NCBI GenBank assembly: GCA_934167435.1 | Contig: CAKPKZ010000083.1 | Coordinates: 1-6,846 of the forward strand | DNA from: an uncultured Clostridia bacterium | Lineage (GTDB): Bacteria; Bacillota; Clostridia; TANB77; CAG-508 | Length of the DNA: 6,846 nt | Reading direction: 5' to 3' | In this document: one piece after another, positions 1-6,352 of the stretch | How positions within the stretch are numbered: the stretch's first letter is position 1 | Layout of the letters: each line of letters starts with the position of its first letter | Translations under genes and position numbers: made by a program | Notes under the pieces: model-generated | Databases searched by the model: none | What the model saw: only the letters and a program-made list of their open reading frames with translations | Told to the model about the DNA's origin: nothing

Positions 1-736
1 CTGTTGACCAAGCAATTTCACTATTTTGTTTCTTATCACTATTAAAATTATATAAAACTCCTCTGTATTTTTTATTTTCATTATTATCATTGGTTCCATC
101 TATTGGTTTTGCCATTTCGCCTATATTCTTTACTGGTATCCATACAAATTCATTTATTCCATCTGTTATTACTAATCCATTTTTTACACTTTGTTCTGAT
201 GGTGCATTTGTTCCATCTCCCCAAGTAGCTGGTGTCGCACTTTGTTCTTTTGTTACATTCACTGGTTTAAATCCTGCTGGTATTGTTGGGTTATTAGCAC
301 TTGCTTCTCCACCATTTATTGTACTAGTTTCCGTAAATAATCCTGTTGTTGAGTCAGCATCTCCTGGTTTAGCACTAGAATCTTTTACTGTTACCTCATC
401 TTCAGTTATTTTGTATTTTTGCCCAGTTTTTCCTGTTACTGTGGCTGGCAAATAAGAAATAGTATCTTGTCCATCTATTATATCTTTCAATTCCTTATTC
501 AATGTATCATAATTAACTGTTCCCGTTCTGTTTCTTTTAGAATTTAAATGTGCCAATGTAATTTTCTCAAGCTCTTCTTTCTTTTCTGTCTCGTTTTTTG
601 CAACTTGCGCTTTATCTATTAGTCCATTCCCACCAGTTAAAGTCGCTACAGACACTCCTGCTAATATTAGCAAAACAACTATTGTTACAACTAATGCAAC
701 TAGCGTAACACCTCTATTTTTATTTTTCATTTGCAT
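1..736 (-). CDS. Pilin-like exported protein with C-terminal FVWIP-type domain, partial (3' end beyond window)
   Basis: Reading frame open for 245 codons from ATG at 736 to the left edge, so the C-terminus is missing. Residues 8-30 read RGVTLVALVVTIVVLLILAG and onward. This is a class III-like prepilin leader (short basic start, Gly, hydrophobic helix), with the predicted prepilin-peptidase cut after Gly9. A Lys/Glu-rich amphipathic stretch follows (residues 42-62, AQVAKNETEKKEELEKIT), as in the pilin N-terminal helix. The usual Glu at mature position 5 is absent (Ala). From about residue 150 the text IPAGFKPVN ... TWGDG ... GLVITDGINEFVWIPV resembles the extracellular domain, often related to formylglycine-generating-enzyme-like folds, that follows such leaders in many Clostridia proteins. 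That last link is recalled family knowledge, not proven here. The start at 736 is preferred over the in-frame ATG at 730 because AAGGAGGA lies 5 bases upstream after the GGAGG core. Likely secreted or surface-anchored; substrate and assembly partners unknown. Confidence 0.82.
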   Translation of the reverse strand, partial: MQMKNKNRGVTLVALVVTIVVLLILAGVSVATLTGGNGLIDKAQVAKNETEKKEELEKITLAHLNSKRNRTGTVNYDTLNKELKDIIDGQDTISYLPATVTGKTGQKYKITEDEVTVKDSSAKPGDADSTTGLFTETSTINGGEASANNPTIPAGFKPVNVTKEQSATPATWGDGTNAPSEQSVKNGLVITDGINEFVWIPVKNIGEMAKPIDGTNDNNENKKYRGVLYNFNSDKKQNSEIAWST

Positions 737-740
737 TTAA

Positions 741-748
741 TCCTCCTT
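741..748 (-). promoter_or_regulatory. Ribosome binding site of the pilin-like gene
   Basis: The minus strand reads AAGGAGGA, a near-perfect Shine-Dalgarno sequence. The distance from GGAGG is 5 bases to the ATG at 736 and 11 to the ATG at 730, which favours 736 as the start. Confidence 0.7.
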
Positions 749-772
749 ATTTCTTTCGTTTTAATAATTATA

Positions 773-801
773 ATTGTATATATAAATTTTATTATAGTCA
801 A
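773..801 (-). promoter_or_regulatory. Sigma-A-type promoter for the pilin-like gene
   Basis: On the minus strand, TTGACT (801-796) is separated by exactly 17 bases from TACAAT (778-773). Transcription would begin near 766, giving a leader of about 30 bases that carries the strong ribosome binding site. It points away from glmS, so the two genes are divergently transcribed. Confidence 0.65.
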
Positions 802-839
802 TATTTACATTTATATTTTAATAAAAATGTAAATAAGAC

Positions 840-868
840 TTGCTACTTTTTTTATTTTGATGTAATAT
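840..868 (+). promoter_or_regulatory. Candidate promoter for glmS
   Basis: TTGCTA (840-845), 17-base spacer, TAATAT (863-868). Each box matches consensus at 4 of 6 positions. A better -10 hexamer, TATAAT, sits at 866-871, but it would need a 20-base spacer from the same -35, so the exact -10 is uncertain. Initiation near 875-880 would put about 50 bases ahead of the ribozyme cleavage site. Confidence 0.4.
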
Positions 869-928
869 AATAAAGTAAATTGAAAGGAACTGTAAATAAC
901 AAAATTATGAAAGGAGTTTTATTTTTTA

Positions 929-1060
929 AGCGCCAGAACAGTTTTACTGTTGACGAGGTCTAGAGTTATCGAAATATTCGGCGGGTACTCTAGTGGTTTT
1001 GGCTTAAAACCATAATATTAATACAAAAATCAATATTTATATTGTAACAAACATTAATAT
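929..1060 (+). promoter_or_regulatory. glmS glucosamine-6-phosphate-activated ribozyme (riboswitch)
   Basis: Self-cleaving RNA in the glmS leader. It uses glucosamine-6-phosphate as cofactor, and cleavage exposes a 5'-hydroxyl mRNA that is degraded (RNase J in Bacillus), giving product feedback. The conserved core is visible: AGCGCCAGAAC at 929-939 (cleavage predicted between A929 and G930), TTGACGAGG at 950-958, TTATCGAAATATTCGGCGG at 966-984. Supporting pairings: a P1 hairpin of 938-942 with 946-950; CGCC 931-934 with GGCG 980-983; CTAGAGT 960-966 with ACTCTAG 987-993; TGGTTTT 994-1000 with AAAACCA 1006-1012; a peripheral P4-like arm of ATATTAAT 1015-1022 with ATTAATAT 1053-1060; and an inner hairpin of CAATA 1031-1035 with TATTG 1040-1044. 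The peripheral arms are very AT-rich, but the catalytic core looks intact. It lies 91 bases upstream of the glmS start, on the same strand. Confidence 0.95.
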
Positions 1061-1136
1061 ATTAGGCTATTTATTTACATGCTTTCAATTCCAATTTATA
1101 AAAATTATTTAATGTATCAATTAAACATTGGTACTC

Positions 1137-1143
1137 AAGGAGG
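1137..1143 (+). promoter_or_regulatory. Ribosome binding site that fixes the glmS start
   Basis: AAGGAGG with a 7-base spacer to the ATG at 1151. It supports that start over the upstream in-frame ATG at 1079, which has no such site. Confidence 0.85.
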
Positions 1144-1150
1144 ATTTATT

Positions 1151-2995
1151 ATGTGTGGAATTGTAGGTTATTTAGGAACCAAAAAGGCTAGTCCTATTTT
1201 AATTGATGGACTTTTAAAATTAGAATATAGAGGTTATGATTCAGCAGGAATATCTACTATTGAGGGAGATCATTTATCTATAATAAAAGACAAAGGAAGA
1301 GTAAAAAATTTATATGAAAATAATGAATTAGATTCTTTAAACGGTACTATAGGAATTGCTCATACAAGATGGGCAACTCATGGTAAACCATCTAAAGAAA
1401 ATTCTCATCCTCATATGGATAACCAAAAAATGTTTAGCGTTGTTCACAATGGAATTATAGAAAATTATAATGAATTAAGAAGTTTTTTAACAAATAATGG
1501 TTATACATTTTATTCTCAAACAGATACTGAAATAATACCTAATTTAATTCATTATTACTTTTCAAAAGATACAAATAATGGAGATTTAAAATTTTTAAGT
1601 GCGGTTAAAAATGCTTGCAAAGATTTAAAAGGAAGTTTTGCTATAGAAGTAATTTGCTCACTATATCCAAATAATATGATTGTTGTTAGAAAAGACAGCC
1701 CTTTAGTTATAGGAACAAAAAATACAGAAAAATATATATCTTCAGATATACCAGCTATTCTTTCTTATACTAAAGATTTTTACCTTTTAAATGATTTAGA
1801 ATTTGTTTTATTAAATAATGATAAAATTAAATTTTTTGACAAAGATTTAAACGAAATATCAAAATCTACAAAGTCTATAGAATGGTCTGCTTCTGCAGCT
1901 GAAAAAAACGGATTTGAAGATTATATGTTAAAAGAAATTTATGAGCAACCTTCATCTATTAGAGAAACTATTGGTTCTAGAATTGATGAAAATTTAAATG
2001 TTGACTTTGAGGAATTAAATTTTAGTAAAGATTATTTAAAAAGTCTAACAAAAATATATATAATTGCTTGCGGTACTGCAATGCATGCTGGACTTGTAGG
2101 AAAAAATGTAATTGAAAAAACATGTCATATCCCAACAGAGGTTGATATTGCTTCTGAATTTAGATACAGAGACCCTATAATTGACAATAAAACTTTATGT
2201 ATTTTTATTTCTCAATCTGGAGAAACCGCAGATACTATAGCTGCACTAAAATTGTCAAAACAAAAAGGAGCAAAAACAATTGCCGTTTCTAATGTTATAG
2301 GTAGCTCAATTACACGAGAAGCTGATTATTCTATATATACACACGCAGGACCAGAAATAGCTGTTGCATCTACAAAAGCTTATACAGCCCAAGTTGTATT
2401 ATTAAATATCTTATCTATATACTTCTCTCAAATTTTAAACAGATGTGATGAAAATGTTATAACTACATTAAAAAAAGAGATTTTAGAACTTCCTACTAAA
2501 ATAGAGGAAACTTTAAAATTATCTGCAGACTCTTTAAAAGATTTCTCTAAACAAATATATAAAGAAAAAGATATCTTCTTCTTAGGAAGAGGAGTTGATG
2601 AAACGGTAGCAAGAGAAGGTTCATTAAAATTAAAAGAAATTTCTTATATTCACTCTGAAAGCTATGCCGCAGGAGAATTAAAACATGGACCTATTGCTTT
2701 AATAGAAAATGGTATTACTGTTATTGGTATTATGACAGATAAAAACTTAGTATTAAAAACTATTAGTAATATAGAAGAAGTTATTACTCGTGGGGCTAAA
2801 ACACTTATTGTAACAAATCAAGATATTGATGACAACTTGTTTAACAAGGTAATTCATATTCCAAATACTAGTCCTTTTATTTCTCCAATTTTATCTGTTT
2901 TACCTTTACAATTACTTGCTTATTATATTTCGAAAGAAAAAGGATTAGATGTAGATAAACCAAGAAATTTAGCAAAATCAGTAACAGTGGAATAA
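1151..2995 (+). CDS. glmS: Glutamine--fructose-6-phosphate aminotransferase (isomerizing), GlmS
   Basis: Makes glucosamine-6-phosphate from fructose-6-phosphate and glutamine in the cytosol, the first committed step toward UDP-GlcNAc and peptidoglycan. 614 residues, the normal family length. Residues 2 to about 220 form the class II glutamine amidotransferase domain. It begins MCGIVGYLG, so Cys2 becomes the N-terminal nucleophile after Met removal; HTRWATHG is at 71-78 and HNGIIENY at 99-106. Two sugar isomerase (SIS) domains follow, at about 300-430 (CGTA 307-310, SQSGETADT 354-362) and 465-600 (GRGVDETVAREGSLKLKEIS 479-498, AGELKHGPIALI 507-518). The protein ends with the family signature DKPRNLAKSVTVE. 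The start at 1151 is chosen because the catalytic Cys must follow Met directly and AAGGAGG lies 7 bases upstream; starting at 1079 would add 24 residues and bury it. Single-gene transcript: ribozyme-controlled leader upstream, strong terminator 10 bases after the stop. No truncation or odd codon seen. Confidence 0.98.
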   Translation: MCGIVGYLGTKKASPILIDGLLKLEYRGYDSAGISTIEGDHLSIIKDKGRVKNLYENNELDSLNGTIGIAHTRWATHGKPSKENSHPHMDNQKMFSVVHNGIIENYNELRSFLTNNGYTFYSQTDTEIIPNLIHYYFSKDTNNGDLKFLSAVKNACKDLKGSFAIEVICSLYPNNMIVVRKDSPLVIGTKNTEKYISSDIPAILSYTKDFYLLNDLEFVLLNNDKIKFFDKDLNEISKSTKSIEWSASAAEKNGFEDYMLKEIYEQPSSIRETIGSRIDENLNVDFEELNFSKDYLKSLTKIYIIACGTAMHAGLVGKNVIEKTCHIPTEVDIASEFRYRDPIIDNKTLCIFISQSGETADTIAALKLSKQKGAKTIAVSNVIGSSITREADYSIYTHAGPEIAVASTKAYTAQVVLLNILSIYFSQILNRCDENVITTLKKEILELPTKIEETLKLSADSLKDFSKQIYKEKDIFFLGRGVDETVAREGSLKLKEISYIHSESYAAGELKHGPIALIENGITVIGIMTDKNLVLKTISNIEEVITRGAKTLIVTNQDIDDNLFNKVIHIPNTSPFISPILSVLPLQLLAYYISKEKGLDVDKPRNLAKSVTVE

Positions 2996-3004
2996 TTAAA
3001 ATAC

Positions 3005-3042
3005 AAAAAATAACACTTCGTTTTAATGAAGTGTTATTTTTT
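3005..3042. terminator. Bidirectional intrinsic terminator between glmS and the lemA cluster
   Basis: AAAAAATAACACTTC (3005-3019) pairs perfectly with GAAGTGTTATTTTTT (3028-3042) around an 8-base loop. The stem core is AACACTTC/GAAGTGTT, and the flanking A and T runs supply a U-tract on either strand. It can therefore end glmS transcription on plus and the lemA cluster on minus. The stop codon of the small minus-strand ORF lies inside the stem. Confidence 0.9.
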
Positions 3043-3141
3043 TAGCCAATCTGGCATTTCTACATTTGCAAAAAAATTTTTATATCCTTTTATTCTACCA
3101 GTTAAACTTACTGCATCTTCATTTTTTTGCACTGTAATCAT
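3034..3141 (-). CDS. Small ORF (35 residues) downstream of and coupled to lemA; function unknown
   Basis: ATG at 3141 to TAA at 3036-3034. The protein begins MITVQKNEDAVSLTG and continues RIKGYKNFFANVEMPDWLKK. It is mostly charged and polar with no membrane segment. The lemA stop codon overlaps an AAGGA ribosome binding site (minus strand TTTTAAGGAATAAAGAAATG), with 11 bases between the two genes, so translation is probably coupled to lemA. It ends inside the shared terminator stem, as expected for the last gene of a transcript. The stretch GRIKGYKNFFANVEMP resembles residues 501-516 of the DUF2207 protein in this same window (GRIQGFKYFLETAEKP): 8 of 16 identical by eye. It may be a real small protein, a remnant of a DUF2207-like C-terminus, or a chance ORF. 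I do not recognise a named family. Confidence 0.5.
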   Translation of the reverse strand: MITVQKNEDAVSLTGRIKGYKNFFANVEMPDWLKK

Positions 3142-3152
3142 TTCTTTATTCC

Positions 3153-3704
3153 TTAAAATTTAACATTTACATTATTTCTTTCTTCTTCTGCTATTTCAAA
3201 TGATTTTGCTTTTTGAATTTTAAAAATACTAGCTACAATGTTGCTTGGAAACATTTCAATTTTTGTATTTAAATTTCTTACAACAGCATTGTAATATTTT
3301 CTAGAATTAGCAATTTCATCTTCTATTGTAGATAGTTGATGTGTTAAATCAGAGAAGTTTTGACTAGCTTTTAATTCTGGGTAACTTTCCGCTACAGCCA
3401 TTATTTTAGATATACCACTTGATAATTGTTTATTTGTATCAATCTTATCTGATAATGACATTTTATCGTAAGAAGAGTTTCTTAATTTTACGATTTCTTC
3501 TAAAACTCCACTTTCATGTTTCATGTATCCTTTAACAACTTCTACAAGATTAGGAACTAAATCCCAACGTTTTTTCAAGTAAACATCCATTGTAGAAAAA
3601 GCTTCTTTTAATCTATTTGTTAGAATTATAAAAGAATTATATTGTGATACAACATATAAAATAATTAAAGCTATTACAACTATTAATATATATACCGCTA
3701 CCAT
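3153..3704 (-). CDS. lemA: LemA family membrane protein
   Basis: 183 residues, typical for the family. An N-terminal membrane helix (about residues 2-22) is followed by the helical LemA domain, usually predicted outside the cytoplasm. Family marks are clear: KKRWDLVPNLVEVVKGYMKH at 44-63, AVAESYPELKASQNFSDL at 103-120, and SRKYYNAVVRNLNTKIEMFP at 134-153, ending near EEERNNVNVKF. The exact molecular role of LemA is not settled. The name comes from a Listeria antigen, and these proteins recur beside TPM/YgcG-type or DUF2207 membrane proteins, as here. ATG at 3704 has AGAGGT 6 bases upstream. It follows the unknown membrane-protein gene by 50 bases with no clear promoter between, so it is probably co-transcribed. 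The overlapping signal for the small downstream ORF suggests a four-gene module. Confidence 0.94.
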   Translation of the reverse strand: MVAVYILIVVIALIILYVVSQYNSFIILTNRLKEAFSTMDVYLKKRWDLVPNLVEVVKGYMKHESGVLEEIVKLRNSSYDKMSLSDKIDTNKQLSSGISKIMAVAESYPELKASQNFSDLTHQLSTIEDEIANSRKYYNAVVRNLNTKIEMFPSNIVASIFKIQKAKSFEIAEEERNNVNVKF

Positions 3705-3754
3705 ATTTTCACCTCTTTTCTTTTGTTTGTTCTATATCTTGTAATATATTCATA

Positions 3755-4411
3755 TTACTTCCATAAATTGACATATGATGTAACTTCTCCATTTTTATAT
3801 TCTGTAACTTTTACAGAATTATTCCCTTGAGCATTTATTAAAAATTCGATTTTTGATTCGTCCATTTGATATACATATGTATTATCTATTGTTTTTTTTG
3901 CAGTTCCAATTATATCATTAGAATTCCATGCAGCATGATACTCAAAATCCAATTGATTATCATCAATTTTATATACTTTTAATACTTCTGGGTTTCCTTT
4001 TGCTGCATTACTATCACCACTTGAATATTCAAATAATATTTTTTTAGATTCTGCTATAGTAACATTTGTGTTTGTACTATTTTTATTCACTTCATTTTCA
4101 TTTCTAGTATTTTTATTGTTATTATTTTTATTGTTAGTATTCTCTGTACTCTTATTGTCTGAATTCGTTGTTTTATCAGAAGTATCTGTAGTTGAATTAT
4201 TAATTGTGTTTGAAATACTATCCATTTTTCCTTGTAACTCCTCTACTGTTTTGTCCAAGGTACTAGTTAATTTATTTAATTCCTCCACTTTCATTGCAGC
4301 ACTTTCTCTATCTTTATAGAGCTTAAATATAAAAATTCCCATTATTACAATAATTATTATAGATATTAACAATAGGAATATTGATAATTTTCTTTCTTTT
4401 TTTCCTTCCAT
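3755..4411 (-). CDS. Membrane-anchored protein with coiled coil, Asn/Thr-rich linker and C-terminal domain; unknown function
   Basis: 218 residues. A short basic N-terminus (MEGKKERK) is followed by one strong membrane helix at about 9-30, with no lipobox Cys. Next comes a probable coiled coil at about 34-72 (ESAAMKVEELNKLTSTLDKT and onward) and a low-complexity Asn/Thr/Lys/Ser linker at about 72-116. The C-terminal domain at about 117-218 looks beta-rich (FEYSSGD, LDFEYHAAW, IGTAKKTIDNTYVYQ, KIEFLINAQGNNSVKVTEY). By the positive-inside rule the C-terminal part should face outside. ATG at 4411 has AAAGGAG 9 bases upstream. It sits between DUF2207 and lemA on the same strand, with its own promoter-like sequence at 4444-4472, so it is probably a partner in the same envelope module. 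I do not recognise a named family for the C-terminal domain; a small beta-barrel/calycin-like fold is only a guess. Confidence 0.85.
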   Translation of the reverse strand: MEGKKERKLSIFLLLISIIIIVIMGIFIFKLYKDRESAAMKVEELNKLTSTLDKTVEELQGKMDSISNTINNSTTDTSDKTTNSDNKSTENTNNKNNNNKNTRNENEVNKNSTNTNVTIAESKKILFEYSSGDSNAAKGNPEVLKVYKIDDNQLDFEYHAAWNSNDIIGTAKKTIDNTYVYQMDESKIEFLINAQGNNSVKVTEYKNGEVTSYVNLWK

Positions 4412-4443
4412 TTTTCTTCACTCCTTTGTATATTTCAATATCT

Positions 4444-4472
4444 ATTATATATTATTTTAAAAATATTTTCAA
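4444..4472 (-). promoter_or_regulatory. Internal promoter ahead of the unknown membrane protein and lemA
   Basis: On the minus strand, TTGAAA (4472-4467), exactly 17 bases, TATAAT (4449-4444): a perfect -10 and a good -35. It lies in the 78-base gap after the DUF2207 stop. Start near 4437 gives a leader of about 25 bases with the AAAGGAG site. It would let the downstream genes be expressed without the DUF2207 gene. The gap is very AT-rich, so a chance match is possible. Confidence 0.55.
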
Positions 4473-4489
4473 TAATTTCCAAATAAATT

Positions 4490-6328
4490 CTACCAAGAGC
4501 CTCCGCCTCCACCTCCAGAGCCTCCACCAGAGAATCCACCTCCAGAACTACTGTCAGATGCACTTGATGACATAGCATTTGATATTGAAGAATATGTAGA
4601 GTTCATAAAATTATTAAATGTGTAATTATTAAAATCTGTATATCCATAATACCAATTAGGAGCCTCTAATGCAATATCTTCGAACTTTTTCATCCACTTA
4701 TTTGAAATACCTAAAACATATGTATATGGTAAAATATTATAAAAATATTCTGGATTTTTCATAACTAATTCTTCAAGTTGTGGCTTTTCAGCTGTTTCTA
4801 AAAAATATTTAAAACCTTGTATTCTTCCTAACATTTGAGTTCCATACTTTGTTCTTTTTCTTATTATTCCTAAAAATATTATTAGTAAAACTATACATAT
4901 ACTTTCAATTATAAATTCAATTAAATATGCTCCATTTGAAACAATGTCTATTGCCCTACTAAAAAATCCAACTCCTACAAAAGCTATTGATGCTAAGGTT
5001 ATAGTGCATATATTTGGTTTTTTATATAATATTATTAATAGCATTATCATCATAACTATAATCGTTACAAATCCTTCCATATTTTCAGCCCTAGGAATTG
5101 CCACTCCTCTCATAAACAAGAAAACTATAATAATCATTGCTAGTATAAAAATTCTTTTTCCTAATGATGCTTTTTCAAATATTTTTTCTTGGTTTTCTTT
5201 TCTATTAATATTACTTGCAATTTGTTGTAAAGTTAAATAAAATTTATTGTATAAATCGCTTTTTGTTACTTCATTTTTAAACAAGAATAAGCTTTTAAAG
5301 AATGTTTTTTCATCTTCATTATCTCCATCATATTCTTTAACTTTTATAATTTTAAATTTCTTCGACTTTATTACTTTTAGTGTTTTTTCTTCATATTCTT
5401 CAATCTTTAAATAACCTTTATTGGCTAAATATATTAATAAAGATATTATGTCTCTTGCTTCTGAATGCCCTTTATATATAAATCCTAAATCTGCACTATT
5501 CATTCCATTAGGCGGATAAAATTCTACTGTTTCGACTACTTCTTCATCTTTTCCATATTTGTTCCATAAACCAAAGGCTATAAGTACAAATACAATTGAA
5601 ATTCCTATTTTAAGTAGTATTAAAAAATCAAAATTGCTACTAGCCCCTACAAAGTATCCTTCTGGTAAAGTAAGTCTTACTGTTAATGCTTGCGAAGAAT
5701 ATAACTTATTTCTTAATGATCCATTTATTGTATTTCCTGTAACTGTATAATTAACATTAGAACTACTTGTTGAAGTTTCATACCCACTTGAAAAGCCTAA
5801 TTTGGTTTTATCAAATGGTTTTGGCATTGTTATATTAAATGTTACATTTTCAATGTTTGTATCCCATTCATCTCCAATTAAATTAAAATATAATTCATCT
5901 GCATCTTTTAATGGGTCTTTTCCAATATTATAATTGTATTTAATTATATATGTTTTTCTTCCAGAAACAGTTTGACTGCTATCCCCTATTTTTAATACCT
6001 TATATCCATTTTCGTTTGAGGTTTTGTATGTATCACTTACACTTATATTTGAAATTTTAGCTCTATTACTAGATTTTGTTCCGTCTAATCTTGTTATTGT
6101 GTTTCGTAAAGGAATTTTTCTAAATATACCATGCTTGTTATATCCAGTAAAGTTAACACTTATTGTTTCTGTAATATCAAAAGTATTATTTTCGTTAACT
6201 ATCATTTTTATATCATAAGATTCTATGGTATATCCTCCTCTACTGCTAATTGCAAATGTATTATTAGGTATTAATATTCCTAATAATAAAATTATAATAA
6301 ATATTCCTATTGTTATCTTTTGTTTCAC
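4490..6328 (-). CDS. DUF2207 family membrane protein with Gly-rich C-terminal tail
   Basis: 612 residues, usual for the family. A signal peptide spans about residues 1-26 (hydrophobic IGIFIIILLLGILI, then PNNTFA). The extracellular DUF2207 domain covers about 28-225 (early SYDIKMIVNENNTFDITE, then KHGIFRKIPLRN), followed by a membrane helix at about 233-254. A cytoplasmic part at about 255-390 contains FYPPNGMNSADLGFIYKG and a winged-helix-like ISLLIYLANKGYLKIEE. Further hydrophobic helices fall near 392-412, 419-435, 441-458 and 468-489. The C-terminal block GRIQGFKYFLETAEKPQLEE (501-520) to NKWMKKFE (543-550) is typical of the family. The tail is Ser-rich and then GGGFSGGGSGGGGGGSW, like TPM/YgcG-type proteins. 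The start is GTG at 6328, with AAGGGGGAA upstream (10 bases from the G-run); no ATG fits as well. First gene of the minus-strand envelope cluster. Function unknown; linked with LemA by context. Confidence 0.93.
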   Translation of the reverse strand: MKQKITIGIFIIILLLGILIPNNTFAISSRGGYTIESYDIKMIVNENNTFDITETISVNFTGYNKHGIFRKIPLRNTITRLDGTKSSNRAKISNISVSDTYKTSNENGYKVLKIGDSSQTVSGRKTYIIKYNYNIGKDPLKDADELYFNLIGDEWDTNIENVTFNITMPKPFDKTKLGFSSGYETSTSSSNVNYTVTGNTINGSLRNKLYSSQALTVRLTLPEGYFVGASSNFDFLILLKIGISIVFVLIAFGLWNKYGKDEEVVETVEFYPPNGMNSADLGFIYKGHSEARDIISLLIYLANKGYLKIEEYEEKTLKVIKSKKFKIIKVKEYDGDNEDEKTFFKSLFLFKNEVTKSDLYNKFYLTLQQIASNINRKENQEKIFEKASLGKRIFILAMIIIVFLFMRGVAIPRAENMEGFVTIIVMMIMLLIILYKKPNICTITLASIAFVGVGFFSRAIDIVSNGAYLIEFIIESICIVLLIIFLGIIRKRTKYGTQMLGRIQGFKYFLETAEKPQLEELVMKNPEYFYNILPYTYVLGISNKWMKKFEDIALEAPNWYYGYTDFNNYTFNNFMNSTYSSISNAMSSSASDSSSGGGFSGGGSGGGGGGSW

Positions 6329-6352
6329 CTTATAAATTCCCCCTTATATTTT

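Noticed and set aside
90..455. Plus-strand 121-codon ORF opposite the pilin-like gene
   Set aside because: No ribosome binding site and no family resemblance; it is the antisense shadow of a minus-strand gene with a leader peptide, promoter and strong ribosome binding site.
907..963. 18-codon plus-strand ORF (MKGVLFFKRQNSFTVDEV) running through the ribozyme cleavage site
   Set aside because: The nearest purine-rich site (GAAAGGAAC) is about 17 bases upstream of the ATG, too far, and the sequence is fully explained by the conserved ribozyme core.
1079..1150. Upstream in-frame start that would extend GlmS by 24 residues
   Set aside because: No ribosome binding site, and it would bury the N-terminal catalytic Cys that must directly follow Met.
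4081..4200. Repeat-like run of (t)ttattgtta units
   Set aside because: It encodes the Asn-rich linker in frame; the units are irregular and not a tandem array or CRISPR.
4068..4319. Plus-strand ORF rich in Leu, Phe, Val and Ser that looks like a membrane protein
   Set aside because: It is the complement of the Asn/Thr/Lys-rich linker of the minus-strand protein; hydrophobicity is a by-product of AT-rich low-complexity sequence.
4944..5240. Plus-strand 98-codon hydrophobic ORF opposite DUF2207
   Set aside because: Antisense of the membrane helices of a recognised family protein, with no ribosome binding site.
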